64,000 nt of DNA, taken from positions 124,001-188,000 of the forward strand of contig NZ_QURO01000004.1 in the NCBI RefSeq assembly GCF_003426945.1. The letters are read 5' to 3'. Source of the DNA: Thermus sediminis. Lineage in GTDB: Bacteria > Deinococcota > Deinococci > Deinococcales > Thermaceae. The position numbers were made by a program, and so were the translations under genes. The notes under the pieces were generated by a model. That model worked only from the letters and a program-made list of their open reading frames with translations, did not search any database and was not told the DNA's origin. Below are positions 25,010 to 35,244 of this stretch, piece by piece (position 1 is the first letter of the stretch; each line of letters begins with the position of its first letter).

Positions 25010-25887
25010 GGAAGGCCCAGGAGGCGCTTGAGGCCTAAGGCGGCCTCCACCCCCTGGGTGCCGTAGTTGTTGTTGAAGGTGACGAAGACCCTCTCCGCCT
25101 GGCCCACCAGGGTGCGGGTAGCCTGGGCCAGGTCCTCTAGCTCCTCCTCGCTGTAGCGCCAGTTGAAGCGCTCGTAGGGTTTGGCGTGGGGGCCCTTCCA
25201 GGTTTCGGCGTTGCGGCCGTGGCAGCGGAGGACGGCCACGGGGTGGGTGGCCTCCAGGACCCGGGGCGGGGCCTCAGGGTGGGGAGGTGCGTCCACGCTC
25301 ACGTGGATGAGGCCCAGCCGGGAAAGCTCCCGCTTCACGAAGCCCCAGGCCACGTACCACCTAGGGTTGCGGAACTCCACCGCCACCCAGTAGCCCTGGG
25401 TCCTTGCCGCCAGGTGTTCCAGGTACTGGAAGGTCCTGGGCCTGGGCTCGGTCCAGGGGGGGAGGCCGAAGTGAAGGTAGCCCAGTTTCCCCGAGGCCTT
25501 TAGGGGTTCCAGGGCGGCGAAGAAGCGCCTCCAGGCCTCCTCCACCACCTCCCTGGGCACCTCCCGCTGGGCCAGGTGGCCCTCGGGCCTGGGGAGGAGG
25601 GCCCGGAGGTCCTTGGGGAGGGCGCCCGCCTCGAGGCCGTGCCCGGTGAAGGCGGAGTAGGCCTTCACGTGGAAGAGGAAGCCTTCCGGGGTCCTCTCCG
25701 CCCACTTGGCCGCCACCTCGGGGCGGGGCAGGGCGTAGAAGGTGCTGTCCACCTCTACGGTGTCAAAGAACTGGGCGTAGTGGCGGAGCCGTTTTTCCGG
25801 GTCCCGCCTAACCTCGGGCGGGTACCATCCCGATTGGAGGAGGGTCTCGTCCGTCCAGCTGGCCGTGCCCACCCGGACTTCCGCCAC
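25006..25887 (-). CDS. DUF72 (YecE-like) family protein
   Basis: This 293-residue TIM-barrel-like DUF72 protein starts VRVGTASWTDETLLQSGWYP. It has FFDTVEVDSTFYALP (about 40-54), FLFHVKAYSAFTGHG, and a late FVTFNNNYGTQGVEAA segment, all conserved in the family. No enzymatic role is established. The start is 9 bases after the stop of the usher-like gene on the same strand, so it could be read from that operon. The 3' end overlaps the GGT gene by 4 bases. Confidence 0.9.
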   Translation of the reverse strand: MAEVRVGTASWTDETLLQSGWYPPEVRRDPEKRLRHYAQFFDTVEVDSTFYALPRPEVAAKWAERTPEGFLFHVKAYSAFTGHGLEAGALPKDLRALLPRPEGHLAQREVPREVVEEAWRRFFAALEPLKASGKLGYLHFGLPPWTEPRPRTFQYLEHLAARTQGYWVAVEFRNPRWYVAWGFVKRELSRLGLIHVSVDAPPHPEAPPRVLEATHPVAVLRCHGRNAETWKGPHAKPYERFNWRYSEEELEDLAQATRTLVGQAERVFVTFNNNYGTQGVEAALGLKRLLGLP

Positions 25888-25896
25888 GCCCCCAGT

Positions 25897-28314
25897 TTAG
25901 AGCCCGATGAGGAGGCGGAAGGCCCTCCTCACCTCCCTTTCCCCCTGCCAGGCCCGCACCTCCAGCCCCAAGGCCCTCAGGTTTCCCAAGGGCGTGGCCC
26001 TAGCGGCCACTTCCTCGGTCACGGGGAGCTTCCCCACAAAGGTCCAAGGAGGCCCCTCGCCTGAGGGGCTCAGGGGGAGAAGCCTTTCCCCTTCCAGGTA
26101 GACCCCCGCCCCCTCAGCGGGGAAGCGGGCGAAGAGGCGCACCTCCACCTCGCCCCCCACGGGGGCCCTTGGGGGCGAAACCTCCACCCTGAGGAGGGGC
26201 CTGGTGGGGTCCAGGGGGACGAGGCGCCTCGCCTCCTTGCCATCGGCCCTCACCAGGAGGGCCAGGGAACCCTGGGCCTCCCAGGGCACCTGGAACAGGA
26301 GGCGGACCCCCTCCTCTCCCTTCTCCCGCCTCAGGAGGGGAAGGCCTTGGAGCTCCGCCTCGGCCACGTCCCGCACCAGGACCTCCCCCACCTCCCCCGG
26401 GGCCAGGCCCGGGGGCCAGTCCACCCGGAGGGGCCTCGCCTCCAAAAGCCTCTCCTCGGGGATGGGGGCGAAGGTGAGGGTGAGCTTCTCCTCGGCCAGG
26501 GGGGGGAGCTCCAGGGAAACCCCCTCCGCCCGGTACCCCTTCGGGGCCACGGGCTCCACCCGGTAGGTTCCGGGGGGGACCACCGCCCGGTTCCCGCAGG
26601 CTAGGAAGAGGCCCACAGGGCCCAGGAGGTAGGCCCCTCGCCCCGGCCCCTCGCAGAGGAGGCGCGCCGCCCCCGCCGGGGTGAGCGCTACCCGGTAGGG
26701 GCCTTCGCCGGGGCGGACCCGCACCTCTCCCGGCAGGGCCAGGAGGCCGGGCGGGGGGTCTATCCGCAGGACCTCCCCCTCCCGAGCCACGTGGAGGCGG
26801 AAGCGCCCCTCCCCGTCCGTGGTCCCCCAGCCCTCCTTCCCCACCACCCGGGCCCCCGCCACGGGCCTCCCCAGGACCTCCACCCACCCCTCCACGGGAG
26901 CGGTTTCGTACCCTCCCAGGGCCAGGGTAACGGGTTCGGGCACGGGGAGGCGGAAGGCGTAGCTCCCGGCCAGGGCCAGGCGAAGGGCCCCGTCGTACCG
27001 CCCCTCCAGCCTCAGAGCGTAGGGGGCTTCCCGCCACTCCAGGAGGGCGGAAAGTCTCCCCGGGCCCAGGGAGAGCGCCCCCTGGAAGGGGCCTTCCCGG
27101 TACCCGAGGCCCAGGGCGAGGGAGGCCTGGGGCAGGAGGGCCCCCCTCAGGGAGAGGAGGAAGGGGGAGAGGGGGTAGCCCAGGGCGAGGCCCAGCCCGG
27201 GCCCGCCCCAGTACCTCCCCTCGAGGGCGTAGGTGAGGCCGTGGAGGGCGCCCGTGTGCCCCAGGCGGAGGGAGGGGCCCTGTGGGCCGTACCCCACCTC
27301 CCCCCGCCACCCTCCCCAGGCGAAGCCCCCGTAGAGCCCCCCCTCGTACCGGGCGTGGAGGTAGGGGTCCCCGTAGCGCTCCAGGCGGAGGGAGAGGCCC
27401 TCTGGGCGGTTCCAGGGAAGGGTGAGCCCGAGGGCGAGGGTCCCGTCCCCGTACCCCAGGGCGAGGGCCTCGGGCGAGAGGCGGAGGCGGTAGACCTCCC
27501 GGGGGGCGTAGGTCCACTCCAGGGCCCAGGGGTAGGCCAGGGAGAGGGCGTGGGGCCCCTCCCTGTAGCCCACCTCCCCCTCGAGGCCCGGGAGGAGGCT
27601 TAGCCTCCCCCTCCAGGGCCCCGTCCTCAGGGCGAGGCGCAGGGCGTCCGTCCCCCCCAGGAAGGCCACCCCCACCTCCCGGGAAAGGGGGCCCTCCAGG
27701 GAGAGGCGGAGGCCGGGGGCGCCCTCCCCGTAGGTTCCCTCCACCCGCCCCTGGAGGGTGTAGGGGAGGGGTCCCCCCCCTTGGGGAAGGACCCGGACCC
27801 GGTAGAGGGCCCTCCCCTTCCCGTGGGAGAGGGCGAGCCTCAGGAGGCCGTAGCCGGAGAGGGGAAGCTCCACCTCCCGCTCCTCCCCCGGGGCCAGGGT
27901 GAGGCCCGTGGGGCTCACCCCCACCTCGCTCCCCTCGGCCTGGGCCAGGTGGACCCTCTCGGGGACGTTCCCCCGGTTCCTGAGGAGGAGGCGGAGGCTT
28001 CCCCCGTGGACCTCCCGGGGGAGGCGGACCTCGAGGTCCCCCACGGCCTCCACCTCCACCCCCTGGCAGACCTCCTTCCCCCCCTTGGGCCGGAGGCACA
28101 CCCGGTAGGTCCCGGGCGAGGCTTCCCTTGGGACCTCCACCACCACGAGGAGGGGTCCCTCCCCCGAGGGGCCCGGTGGGAGGAGGAGGGGAAGCTCGGA
28201 GGCCACCTCCACCTCCCCGGGGGGAAGCCCCACGAAGGGGAGGACCACCACCTCCCCTGGCCTGGCTGCCAGGGCGAGGGGGAGGAAGGCCACCCCAAGG
28301 AAGGCGGGGCGCAT
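25897..28314 (-). CDS. Usher-like outer-membrane protein with a putative beta-barrel
   Basis: This 805-residue secreted protein has a signal of about 16 residues (MRPAFLGVAFLPLALA). Residues about 20-190 are beta-sandwich-like, including a NEW3-like stretch (RNRGNVPERVHLAQAEG). Residues about 190-465 alternate aromatic/hydrophobic and polar residues in short strands (GRLSLLPGLEGEVGYREG, ALSLAYPWALEWTYAPRE), as in outer-membrane barrels. Residues about 470-590 look like a carboxypeptidase-regulatory/SpaA-like domain (GRPVAGARVVGKEGWGTTDG). The rest is beta-rich. Size, export and genetic context fit a fimbrial usher, but the domain order differs from FimD/PapC. The usher role is inference. It starts 4 bases after the minor subunit gene. 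Confidence 0.6.
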   Translation of the reverse strand: MRPAFLGVAFLPLALAARPGEVVVLPFVGLPPGEVEVASELPLLLPPGPSGEGPLLVVVEVPREASPGTYRVCLRPKGGKEVCQGVEVEAVGDLEVRLPREVHGGSLRLLLRNRGNVPERVHLAQAEGSEVGVSPTGLTLAPGEEREVELPLSGYGLLRLALSHGKGRALYRVRVLPQGGGPLPYTLQGRVEGTYGEGAPGLRLSLEGPLSREVGVAFLGGTDALRLALRTGPWRGRLSLLPGLEGEVGYREGPHALSLAYPWALEWTYAPREVYRLRLSPEALALGYGDGTLALGLTLPWNRPEGLSLRLERYGDPYLHARYEGGLYGGFAWGGWRGEVGYGPQGPSLRLGHTGALHGLTYALEGRYWGGPGLGLALGYPLSPFLLSLRGALLPQASLALGLGYREGPFQGALSLGPGRLSALLEWREAPYALRLEGRYDGALRLALAGSYAFRLPVPEPVTLALGGYETAPVEGWVEVLGRPVAGARVVGKEGWGTTDGEGRFRLHVAREGEVLRIDPPPGLLALPGEVRVRPGEGPYRVALTPAGAARLLCEGPGRGAYLLGPVGLFLACGNRAVVPPGTYRVEPVAPKGYRAEGVSLELPPLAEEKLTLTFAPIPEERLLEARPLRVDWPPGLAPGEVGEVLVRDVAEAELQGLPLLRREKGEEGVRLLFQVPWEAQGSLALLVRADGKEARRLVPLDPTRPLLRVEVSPPRAPVGGEVEVRLFARFPAEGAGVYLEGERLLPLSPSGEGPPWTFVGKLPVTEEVAARATPLGNLRALGLEVRAWQGEREVRRAFRLLIGL

Positions 28315-28318
28315 AGGG

Positions 28319-28903
28319 CTAGTTCCTCTCCAGCTCGTAGGTCAGGGTGAGGGTTCCCCCTGCGGGAAGGGCGGGGAAGGTGTCCCCGGGCCAGAGCTCC
28401 AGCCAGTAGTAGAGGTGGAGCGTGGCCGTGGCGTTCCGGTCCACGCTGGCCAGCCCCCGCCCGTCCGGCACCGCGTCCAGGAGGGTCGGGGAGGTCACGT
28501 GACTGGTGGCCCTTCCCGAGGCCACCTGGACGAGCACGTAGAGCCTTGCCCTCCAGTCCACGGGTAGCGAGCCGGACACCCCCGTCACCCGGAGGCACCA
28601 GTCGTCCCTCGCCCCGCAGACCCCGCCCCGCCTCCCCCTTCGGTTGGGCGTGGTGACGGTGCAGGCCAGCCGATGCCCGCTTCCCCCCACCGCCTCGGTG
28701 GGCAGGAAGCGCATGGGGCCGTTCCCTCCCAGGAGCAGGAGGTAGGAGGCCAGGTTGGCCACGTAGTAGGGCTGGCCCCCCACGGTGAGGGTAAGGGGAG
28801 GCCCCGGGGCGGAGAAGTCGTAGCGGAGGTCCACCGCATCGCAGTTCACGGTCTGCCCCCAGGCCAAGGGGAGGAAAAGGAAAAGGGCTAGGGCACGGCC
28901 CAT
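28319..28903 (-). CDS. Secreted minor fibre subunit-like protein
   Basis: This 194-residue protein has a signal peptide (MGRALALFLFLPLAWG, cut before QTVNC) and several cysteines (NCDAV, LACTV, GVCGARDDWCLRV) that may form disulfides. It is a paralogue of the 204-residue subunit at 29700. Both share an early LDA/CDA-x5-FDFS-like segment, a VGG/VNG turn, and a C-terminal L-Y-Y-x7-D-x-x-P pattern followed by an edge strand. The likely role is an adapter, tip or terminator subunit. ATG 28903 overlaps the chaperone gene by 16 bases. Confidence 0.6.
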   Translation of the reverse strand: MGRALALFLFLPLAWGQTVNCDAVDLRYDFSAPGPPLTLTVGGQPYYVANLASYLLLLGGNGPMRFLPTEAVGGSGHRLACTVTTPNRRGRRGGVCGARDDWCLRVTGVSGSLPVDWRARLYVLVQVASGRATSHVTSPTLLDAVPDGRGLASVDRNATATLHLYYWLELWPGDTFPALPAGGTLTLTYELERN

Positions 28904-29627
28904 AGGCCCTCCGCCGCATAGCGCCCGTAGGCACTCTCCAAGATCAGGACCACCCGGTACCGGCCCGGGGGAAGGGGCTCTTCCGGTTCCAGGGAGAGCT
29001 CCCGGTATCCCCCGGGGAAGACGGGGAGCTCGGCCAGGGGGAGGCGGGCCACCTCCCTCCCCTCCCCGTCAAAGACCCGGGCCTCCCCCGTGAGGCGCTC
29101 TAGGACGTTCCCCGGGTTCTCCAGGAGGAGGGGGAGGGCCTTTCCCTCTCCCCCCACCCGGGCCCGGAGGGCGGGGCGCTCCGTTCCCCTTAGGGTGAGG
29201 TAGACGGTGAGGCCCAGGGAAGGGCTGGCGCTCAGCCGAAGGCCTCCTAAGGTGGTGGGCCTAGGCCCCGCAGTAAAGACCACCAGGCAGGCCAGGGTGC
29301 CCTCGGCCCCCGGCGGGGCCTTCAGGCTGAGGCGCACCTCGGCGGTCCCCCTGGGGGGCAGGGTGAAGGCGGTGGGGACCACGGTGAGGTGGGGGCAGAG
29401 GTTCCGCTCAGGGCTTTCCACCACGTCCCCCCTGGGGGTGAGGGTGAAGGACCTTAGGCTCACGCTCAGGGGCTCCTCCCGGTCCAGGCCGTTCGTCACC
29501 CGGACCACCTGGGTCGTTTCCCCTCCGGGGGGCAGGCTGAGCTCCAGCCGAGGGGGGAGAGGGCGAGGTCCGCCTGGGCCAGGGCCAGGGCCAGAAGGGG
29601 ACCTACGAGGGCGAAGGGGCGCTTCAT
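28888..29627 (-). pseudogene. PapD-like periplasmic chaperone, frameshifted near the signal peptide
   Basis: From ATG 29627, after a GGGAGG site, the reading frame gives a signal peptide (MKRPFALVGPLLALALAQA) and then ADLALSP. It shifts at a run of six C (29557-29552 on the minus strand). One added base continues as PPRLELSLPPGGETTQVVRV into the long frame ending at 28888, giving 246 residues. Domain 1 resembles a PapD-type Ig fold (VTNG, LPPRGTAEVRLSL). Domain 2 is a second Ig-like fold (NPGNVLERLTGEARVFDG). The role would be to guide secreted subunits across the periplasm. The frameshift may be a sequencing error, because the rest of the frame is intact. Confidence 0.65.
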
Positions 29628-29651
29628 GGTTCCTCCCTTTTCAAGGGTAGG

Positions 29652-29681
29652 GGCCGCTTCCAACTCTTTTTGGAAGCGGCC
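29652..29681 (-). promoter_or_regulatory. Strong mRNA hairpin between subunit and chaperone genes
   Basis: On the minus strand, GGCCGCTTCCAA (29681-29670), a 6-base loop AAAGAG, then TTGGAAGCGGCC (29663-29652) make a perfect 12-bp stem, 18 bases after the major subunit stop. No T-run follows, so it is not a classic terminator. It may protect the 3' end of a processed subunit mRNA or cause partial termination, raising subunit over chaperone and usher. Confidence 0.75.
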
Positions 29682-29699
29682 TTAGGGGATCCCGGCGAT

Positions 29700-30314
29700 C
29701 TAGGGCGAGGTGAGGAGAAGGTTGATGGTGATCCTCTCGTTGATGTCGCTAAGTGGGATGTCGTCGCTGATGTCCATGGTGAAGAGGTAGTAGAGCCTGT
29801 AGACGCTCCTGCCCTGGCCGCCAGAGTTGGCGTTGATGAGGGTTATACCGCTGGAGAGGGCGGTGGGCACCCCGGTCCACGAGCCCCCCTTGCCGCTCAC
29901 CTTCTCGGCGAAGACCAGGACCCGGCTGTTCCCCAGGGTGAGGTTGCCCGTAATGGAGTCGATCTTCACCGTCCATTGGGCCCGGTTGGAGCGGATGGTG
30001 AGGGTGCCGTAGTCGGCCCCGCCCGTGCCCTCCACCAAGGTGGGGGCGAAGATTTGGGTGCCGGTTCCAGCGTCCAGGAAGGCGTCGTAGGCGGCCTGGG
30101 AAGCCTTGGTGTGGCTAGTGCCATTCACCGTCACCGTTTCGCTTCCCGTGAGGCCGGTGTCGCTGAAGTCAAACTTGTAGTTCCTGGCATCCAGGCTGAG
30201 CTGGAGAACGGAAGGGATGATCACGGTGACGGTGTGGTCGTCCGTGGTCTGCGTGGTCTGCGCCAGGCTCAGACCTGCCAAAAGGACTGTGAGGCCAACT
30301 AGCTTCCTCTTCAT
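29700..30314 (-). CDS. Secreted major fibre subunit-like protein
   Basis: This 204-residue protein has a Sec signal (MKRKLVGLTVLLAGLSLA, cut before QTTQTT). The mature part is beta-rich and Ser/Thr/Asn-rich: an N-terminal strand (DHTVTVIIPSVLQLSLD) resembling a donor strand, then NYKFDFSDTG, and a C-terminal YRLYYLFTMDIS plus edge strand. I chose ATG 30314, which has a strong GGAGGTG site 7-8 bases upstream, over an in-frame extension to 30440. It is the first gene of the chaperone-usher-like operon and is followed by the hairpin. I do not recognise the family; pilin-like is inferred from layout and neighbours. Confidence 0.65.
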   Translation of the reverse strand: MKRKLVGLTVLLAGLSLAQTTQTTDDHTVTVIIPSVLQLSLDARNYKFDFSDTGLTGSETVTVNGTSHTKASQAAYDAFLDAGTGTQIFAPTLVEGTGGADYGTLTIRSNRAQWTVKIDSITGNLTLGNSRVLVFAEKVSGKGGSWTGVPTALSSGITLINANSGGQGRSVYRLYYLFTMDISDDIPLSDINERITINLLLTSP

Positions 30315-30440
30315 ATCTGCACCTCCTGAGGGGCCGGCTTGCCACTCGGCCTGTGGCGCCCATCTTGGGCCCGAGGGTTCCTCGCCTCCCCAAGTGCCCA
30401 TACTTCCCGGGTCCTGTGAAAGCTGTGTGAAAAGCCCCAA
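30315..30440 (-). promoter_or_regulatory. Leader and putative control region of the fibre operon
   Basis: The plus strand carries two direct copies of TGTGAAA(A)GC at 30415-30423 and 30426-30435, 11 bp apart. These resemble tandem half-sites for a CRP-family activator. A possible -10 (TATGGG on the minus strand, 30402-30397) would leave a leader of about 75 bases that can form GC-rich hairpins. No -35 box is convincing. Confidence 0.3.
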
Positions 30441-30805
30441 GGAGCGTTGGTCCCCAAGGGGGGCGTTTGCTGCGGAAGGCCTGGACCCTCTGAACGCAGG
30501 CCCTTTGGGGCTAGCCTGGCCCAGGCCCTGCCTCAGGGCGAGCGGCGGGCTTCTGAGGAGGGCTTCCTCGGGGCCGCGGGAGGGCCTTACCGCCTGGGCC
30601 CATGGCCGATGCCTTACTCTAGGCCTTCGGCCGCTTCAGGGGGGGCCTGGGCGCCCGGGAAAGGGCCCACTCTATGGACCGACCTCCTGCTGGACTTCTG
30701 GGAGAAACGGCTTGCTGGTTCTCCTCCACACCTGGGCCTTGCGTTTCGGGGAGGGCTAGAGAGGCTTGGGCCCTCCTGTAGCCTTGCTCCCGGCCAAAAG
30801 GTTTC
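30441..30805. other. Intergenic region without a recognisable gene
   Basis: About 365 bases between the fibre operon and fni. Open frames exist on both strands but have no start signal, coding pattern or family resemblance. I see no RNA motif or repeat here. It could hold the upstream control region of the fibre operon or decayed DNA. Confidence 0.5.
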
Positions 30806-33369
<2,564 letters not shown>

Positions 33370-33542
33370 GGAAGGAGTCTACCAGGCCCCTCGGCCTTGG
33401 GAGATAGGCCTGGCCCACACAGGCCTTGGCGCCTCGGGGCCGAGGGGCCCATGGGGAACCCCGCCCGACGCCCGCTTCCCTGGGCCCGCCATGACCTGGA
33501 CCGTGCCCGAAAAGGCCTCGAGGCCGGCCGCAGGGGCAGGGC

Positions 33543-34565
33543 CTAGACCCTCCTCCCCTTCCACGTCTTCCCCGGGAGGAGGGCCCTCCCGTAGGCGGGC
33601 AGGAGGAGGAGGGGGGCTATGGGGGTGAGGAGGGCGGGCCAAAGGGGGCCCCTCAGGGCCCACTGGACCAGGAGGCGTTCCAGGAGGCCCATGAGGGCCA
33701 GGTCCCACCGGCCGAAAAGCCAGGGGAGGGTGTAGAGGGAAAAGTGGTAGAAGGCCGAGCCCAAGAGGACGGCGGGGTTTTTCAGGTGAATCTCCAGAAA
33801 GTTCTTGGCGAAGCCGGATATCGCCCCGGCGTAGCTCCGGTACATGCGGACCCGGAAGAGGCCTTGCCCCAACCTGAGGCCGTAGCGCAAGGCCCGCCGC
33901 GCCAGGGCCACGTCCTCCAGAACCTCCCCCCGGATGGCCCGGTGCCCCCCCTGGGCGAAGTAGGCCTCCTTCCGGAAGGCCAGGACCTGGCCGTTGGCCA
34001 CCCTGAGGGCCTCGAGGAGGGGGTGGGGCAGGAAGGAGAAGAGGCCGTTCATCACGAAGGCCACCGCCACCCCCTCCCGCCCCACCTCCTGCCGGGGCAG
34101 GGCGGAGACCAGGTCCTTCCCCTCGAGGGCCCTCAGGAGCCCCCCCAAAGCCCCCTCCTCCCAAAGGACGTCGGCGTCGGTGAAGACCAGGACCTCCCCC
34201 CGGGCCTCCAGGGCCAGCTGCCAGCAGGCCCAGTTCTTCCCCCGCCAGCCCTCGGGGAGGGGCTTCCCCCGGAGGAGGCGGAAGCCGGGGTGGCCCCCCG
34301 CCGCCTCCTGGGCCACCCTCGCGGTTTTGTCCTCGGACAGGTCGTCCAGGACCAGGACCTCGAGGGCCCCCTGCCGCAGGAGGGTGGGGAGGGTCTTTCT
34401 CAGGTTCTCCGCCTCGTTCCGGGCGGGGACCAGGATGGAGGCCCTGGGCCTCTCCGGCGTGGAGCCTGGGCCTAGGCTGGGGAAGTAGAGGAGGTTGTAA
34501 AGGAGGGCAAGCCACCTCAGGAGGAGGAAGAGGAAGACCCCGAAGAAGAGGTCAAACTCCCTCAT
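33543..34565 (-). CDS. GT2 glycosyltransferase, probable carotenoid glucosyltransferase
   Basis: This 340-residue membrane-anchored GT2 enzyme has an N-terminal hydrophobic helix (about 9-29), then SILVPARNEAENL (about 43). The DxD motif is in VFTDADVLWE (about 126), and there are a GWRGKNWA segment, LEDVALARRA (about 217) and two or three C-terminal membrane helices. The family resembles CruC-like carotenoid glycosyltransferases. Next to an acyltransferase and a zeaxanthin-forming P450, it probably adds glucose to zeaxanthin for thermozeaxanthins. The specific substrate is inferred. ATG 34565 overlaps the acyltransferase stop. Confidence 0.82.
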   Translation of the reverse strand: MREFDLFFGVFLFLLLRWLALLYNLLYFPSLGPGSTPERPRASILVPARNEAENLRKTLPTLLRQGALEVLVLDDLSEDKTARVAQEAAGGHPGFRLLRGKPLPEGWRGKNWACWQLALEARGEVLVFTDADVLWEEGALGGLLRALEGKDLVSALPRQEVGREGVAVAFVMNGLFSFLPHPLLEALRVANGQVLAFRKEAYFAQGGHRAIRGEVLEDVALARRALRYGLRLGQGLFRVRMYRSYAGAISGFAKNFLEIHLKNPAVLLGSAFYHFSLYTLPWLFGRWDLALMGLLERLLVQWALRGPLWPALLTPIAPLLLLPAYGRALLPGKTWKGRRV

Positions 34566-35239
34566 GGCCGGAGGAGCCGCACCAGGGGCCGGACCCTTTC
34601 CTCTAGGCTTCGCCTGCCCCGGAGGATCTCAAGGAAGCCTTGGGGGACCTCCCGGGGATGGGTCCCCTTTAGCGCCTCGTCCAGTTCCAGAAGAAGCCCC
34701 CTCAAAGCCCCCTCCAGGTCCCCTTCCGGAGGAAGGGGCTCGCCCACCAGGAGAAAGGCATCGGGGTGCTGGTAGCCCCGGAGGGCCACCCGGGAGGCCA
34801 CGGGGAGAAGGGGCACCCCAGCCTTGGCGGCCAACCAGCCTGCTCCCCGCCTCAGAGGGCGGAGAGGTCCGGGGTAGCCCATGGTCCCTTCGGGGAAGAG
34901 GGCCACCCACTCGCCCCTTTGGAGGCGCCTTAGGGCCTCCCGCACCCTTCCCGCCTCGAGGGCCCCCGATAGCTTCAGGACGGGGAAGGCCCTCAGGTTC
35001 TCCTCCGATACCAGGAGGCTAATGGGCTTCCCCCGGCGCCGCGCCAGAAGCCACACCAGGTGCCCGTCGTAGAAGCTGTGGTGGTTCATGGCCAGGACCA
35101 GGGGTCCCTCCGGGGTTTCTCCCTTCAGGTACACCCCTCGGAGGCCTTCCTTGAGGCTCAGGAGGAGGAGGGCCTCCACTACCCCTCGCAGAAGCCTCCC
35201 CAGGGGCCTTTCCTTGATGGCATCCCAACGGTCGGCCAC
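34562..35239 (-). CDS. PlsC-type acyltransferase, probable thermozeaxanthin acyltransferase
   Basis: This 225-residue lysophospholipid-acyltransferase-family protein carries the HX4D motif in NHHSFYDG, the glycine/glutamate motif FPEGTMGYPG, and the later VPLLPVASRV block. In the carotenoid cluster between cyclase and glycosyltransferase genes, it most likely acylates the carotenoid glucoside (a CruD-like role). Membrane-lipid acylation is the alternative. GTG 35239 lies 5 bases after the lycopene cyclase stop and is preferred over a long in-frame extension through that gene. Confidence 0.78.
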   Translation of the reverse strand: MADRWDAIKERPLGRLLRGVVEALLLLSLKEGLRGVYLKGETPEGPLVLAMNHHSFYDGHLVWLLARRRGKPISLLVSEENLRAFPVLKLSGALEAGRVREALRRLQRGEWVALFPEGTMGYPGPLRPLRRGAGWLAAKAGVPLLPVASRVALRGYQHPDAFLLVGEPLPPEGDLEGALRGLLLELDEALKGTHPREVPQGFLEILRGRRSLEERVRPLVRLLRP

Positions 35240-35244
35240 GGGGG

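Noticed and set aside
30315-30390. Leader of the fibre operon as a c-di-GMP or other riboswitch
   Set aside because: The GC-rich hairpins do not contain the conserved core bases of any riboswitch class I know.
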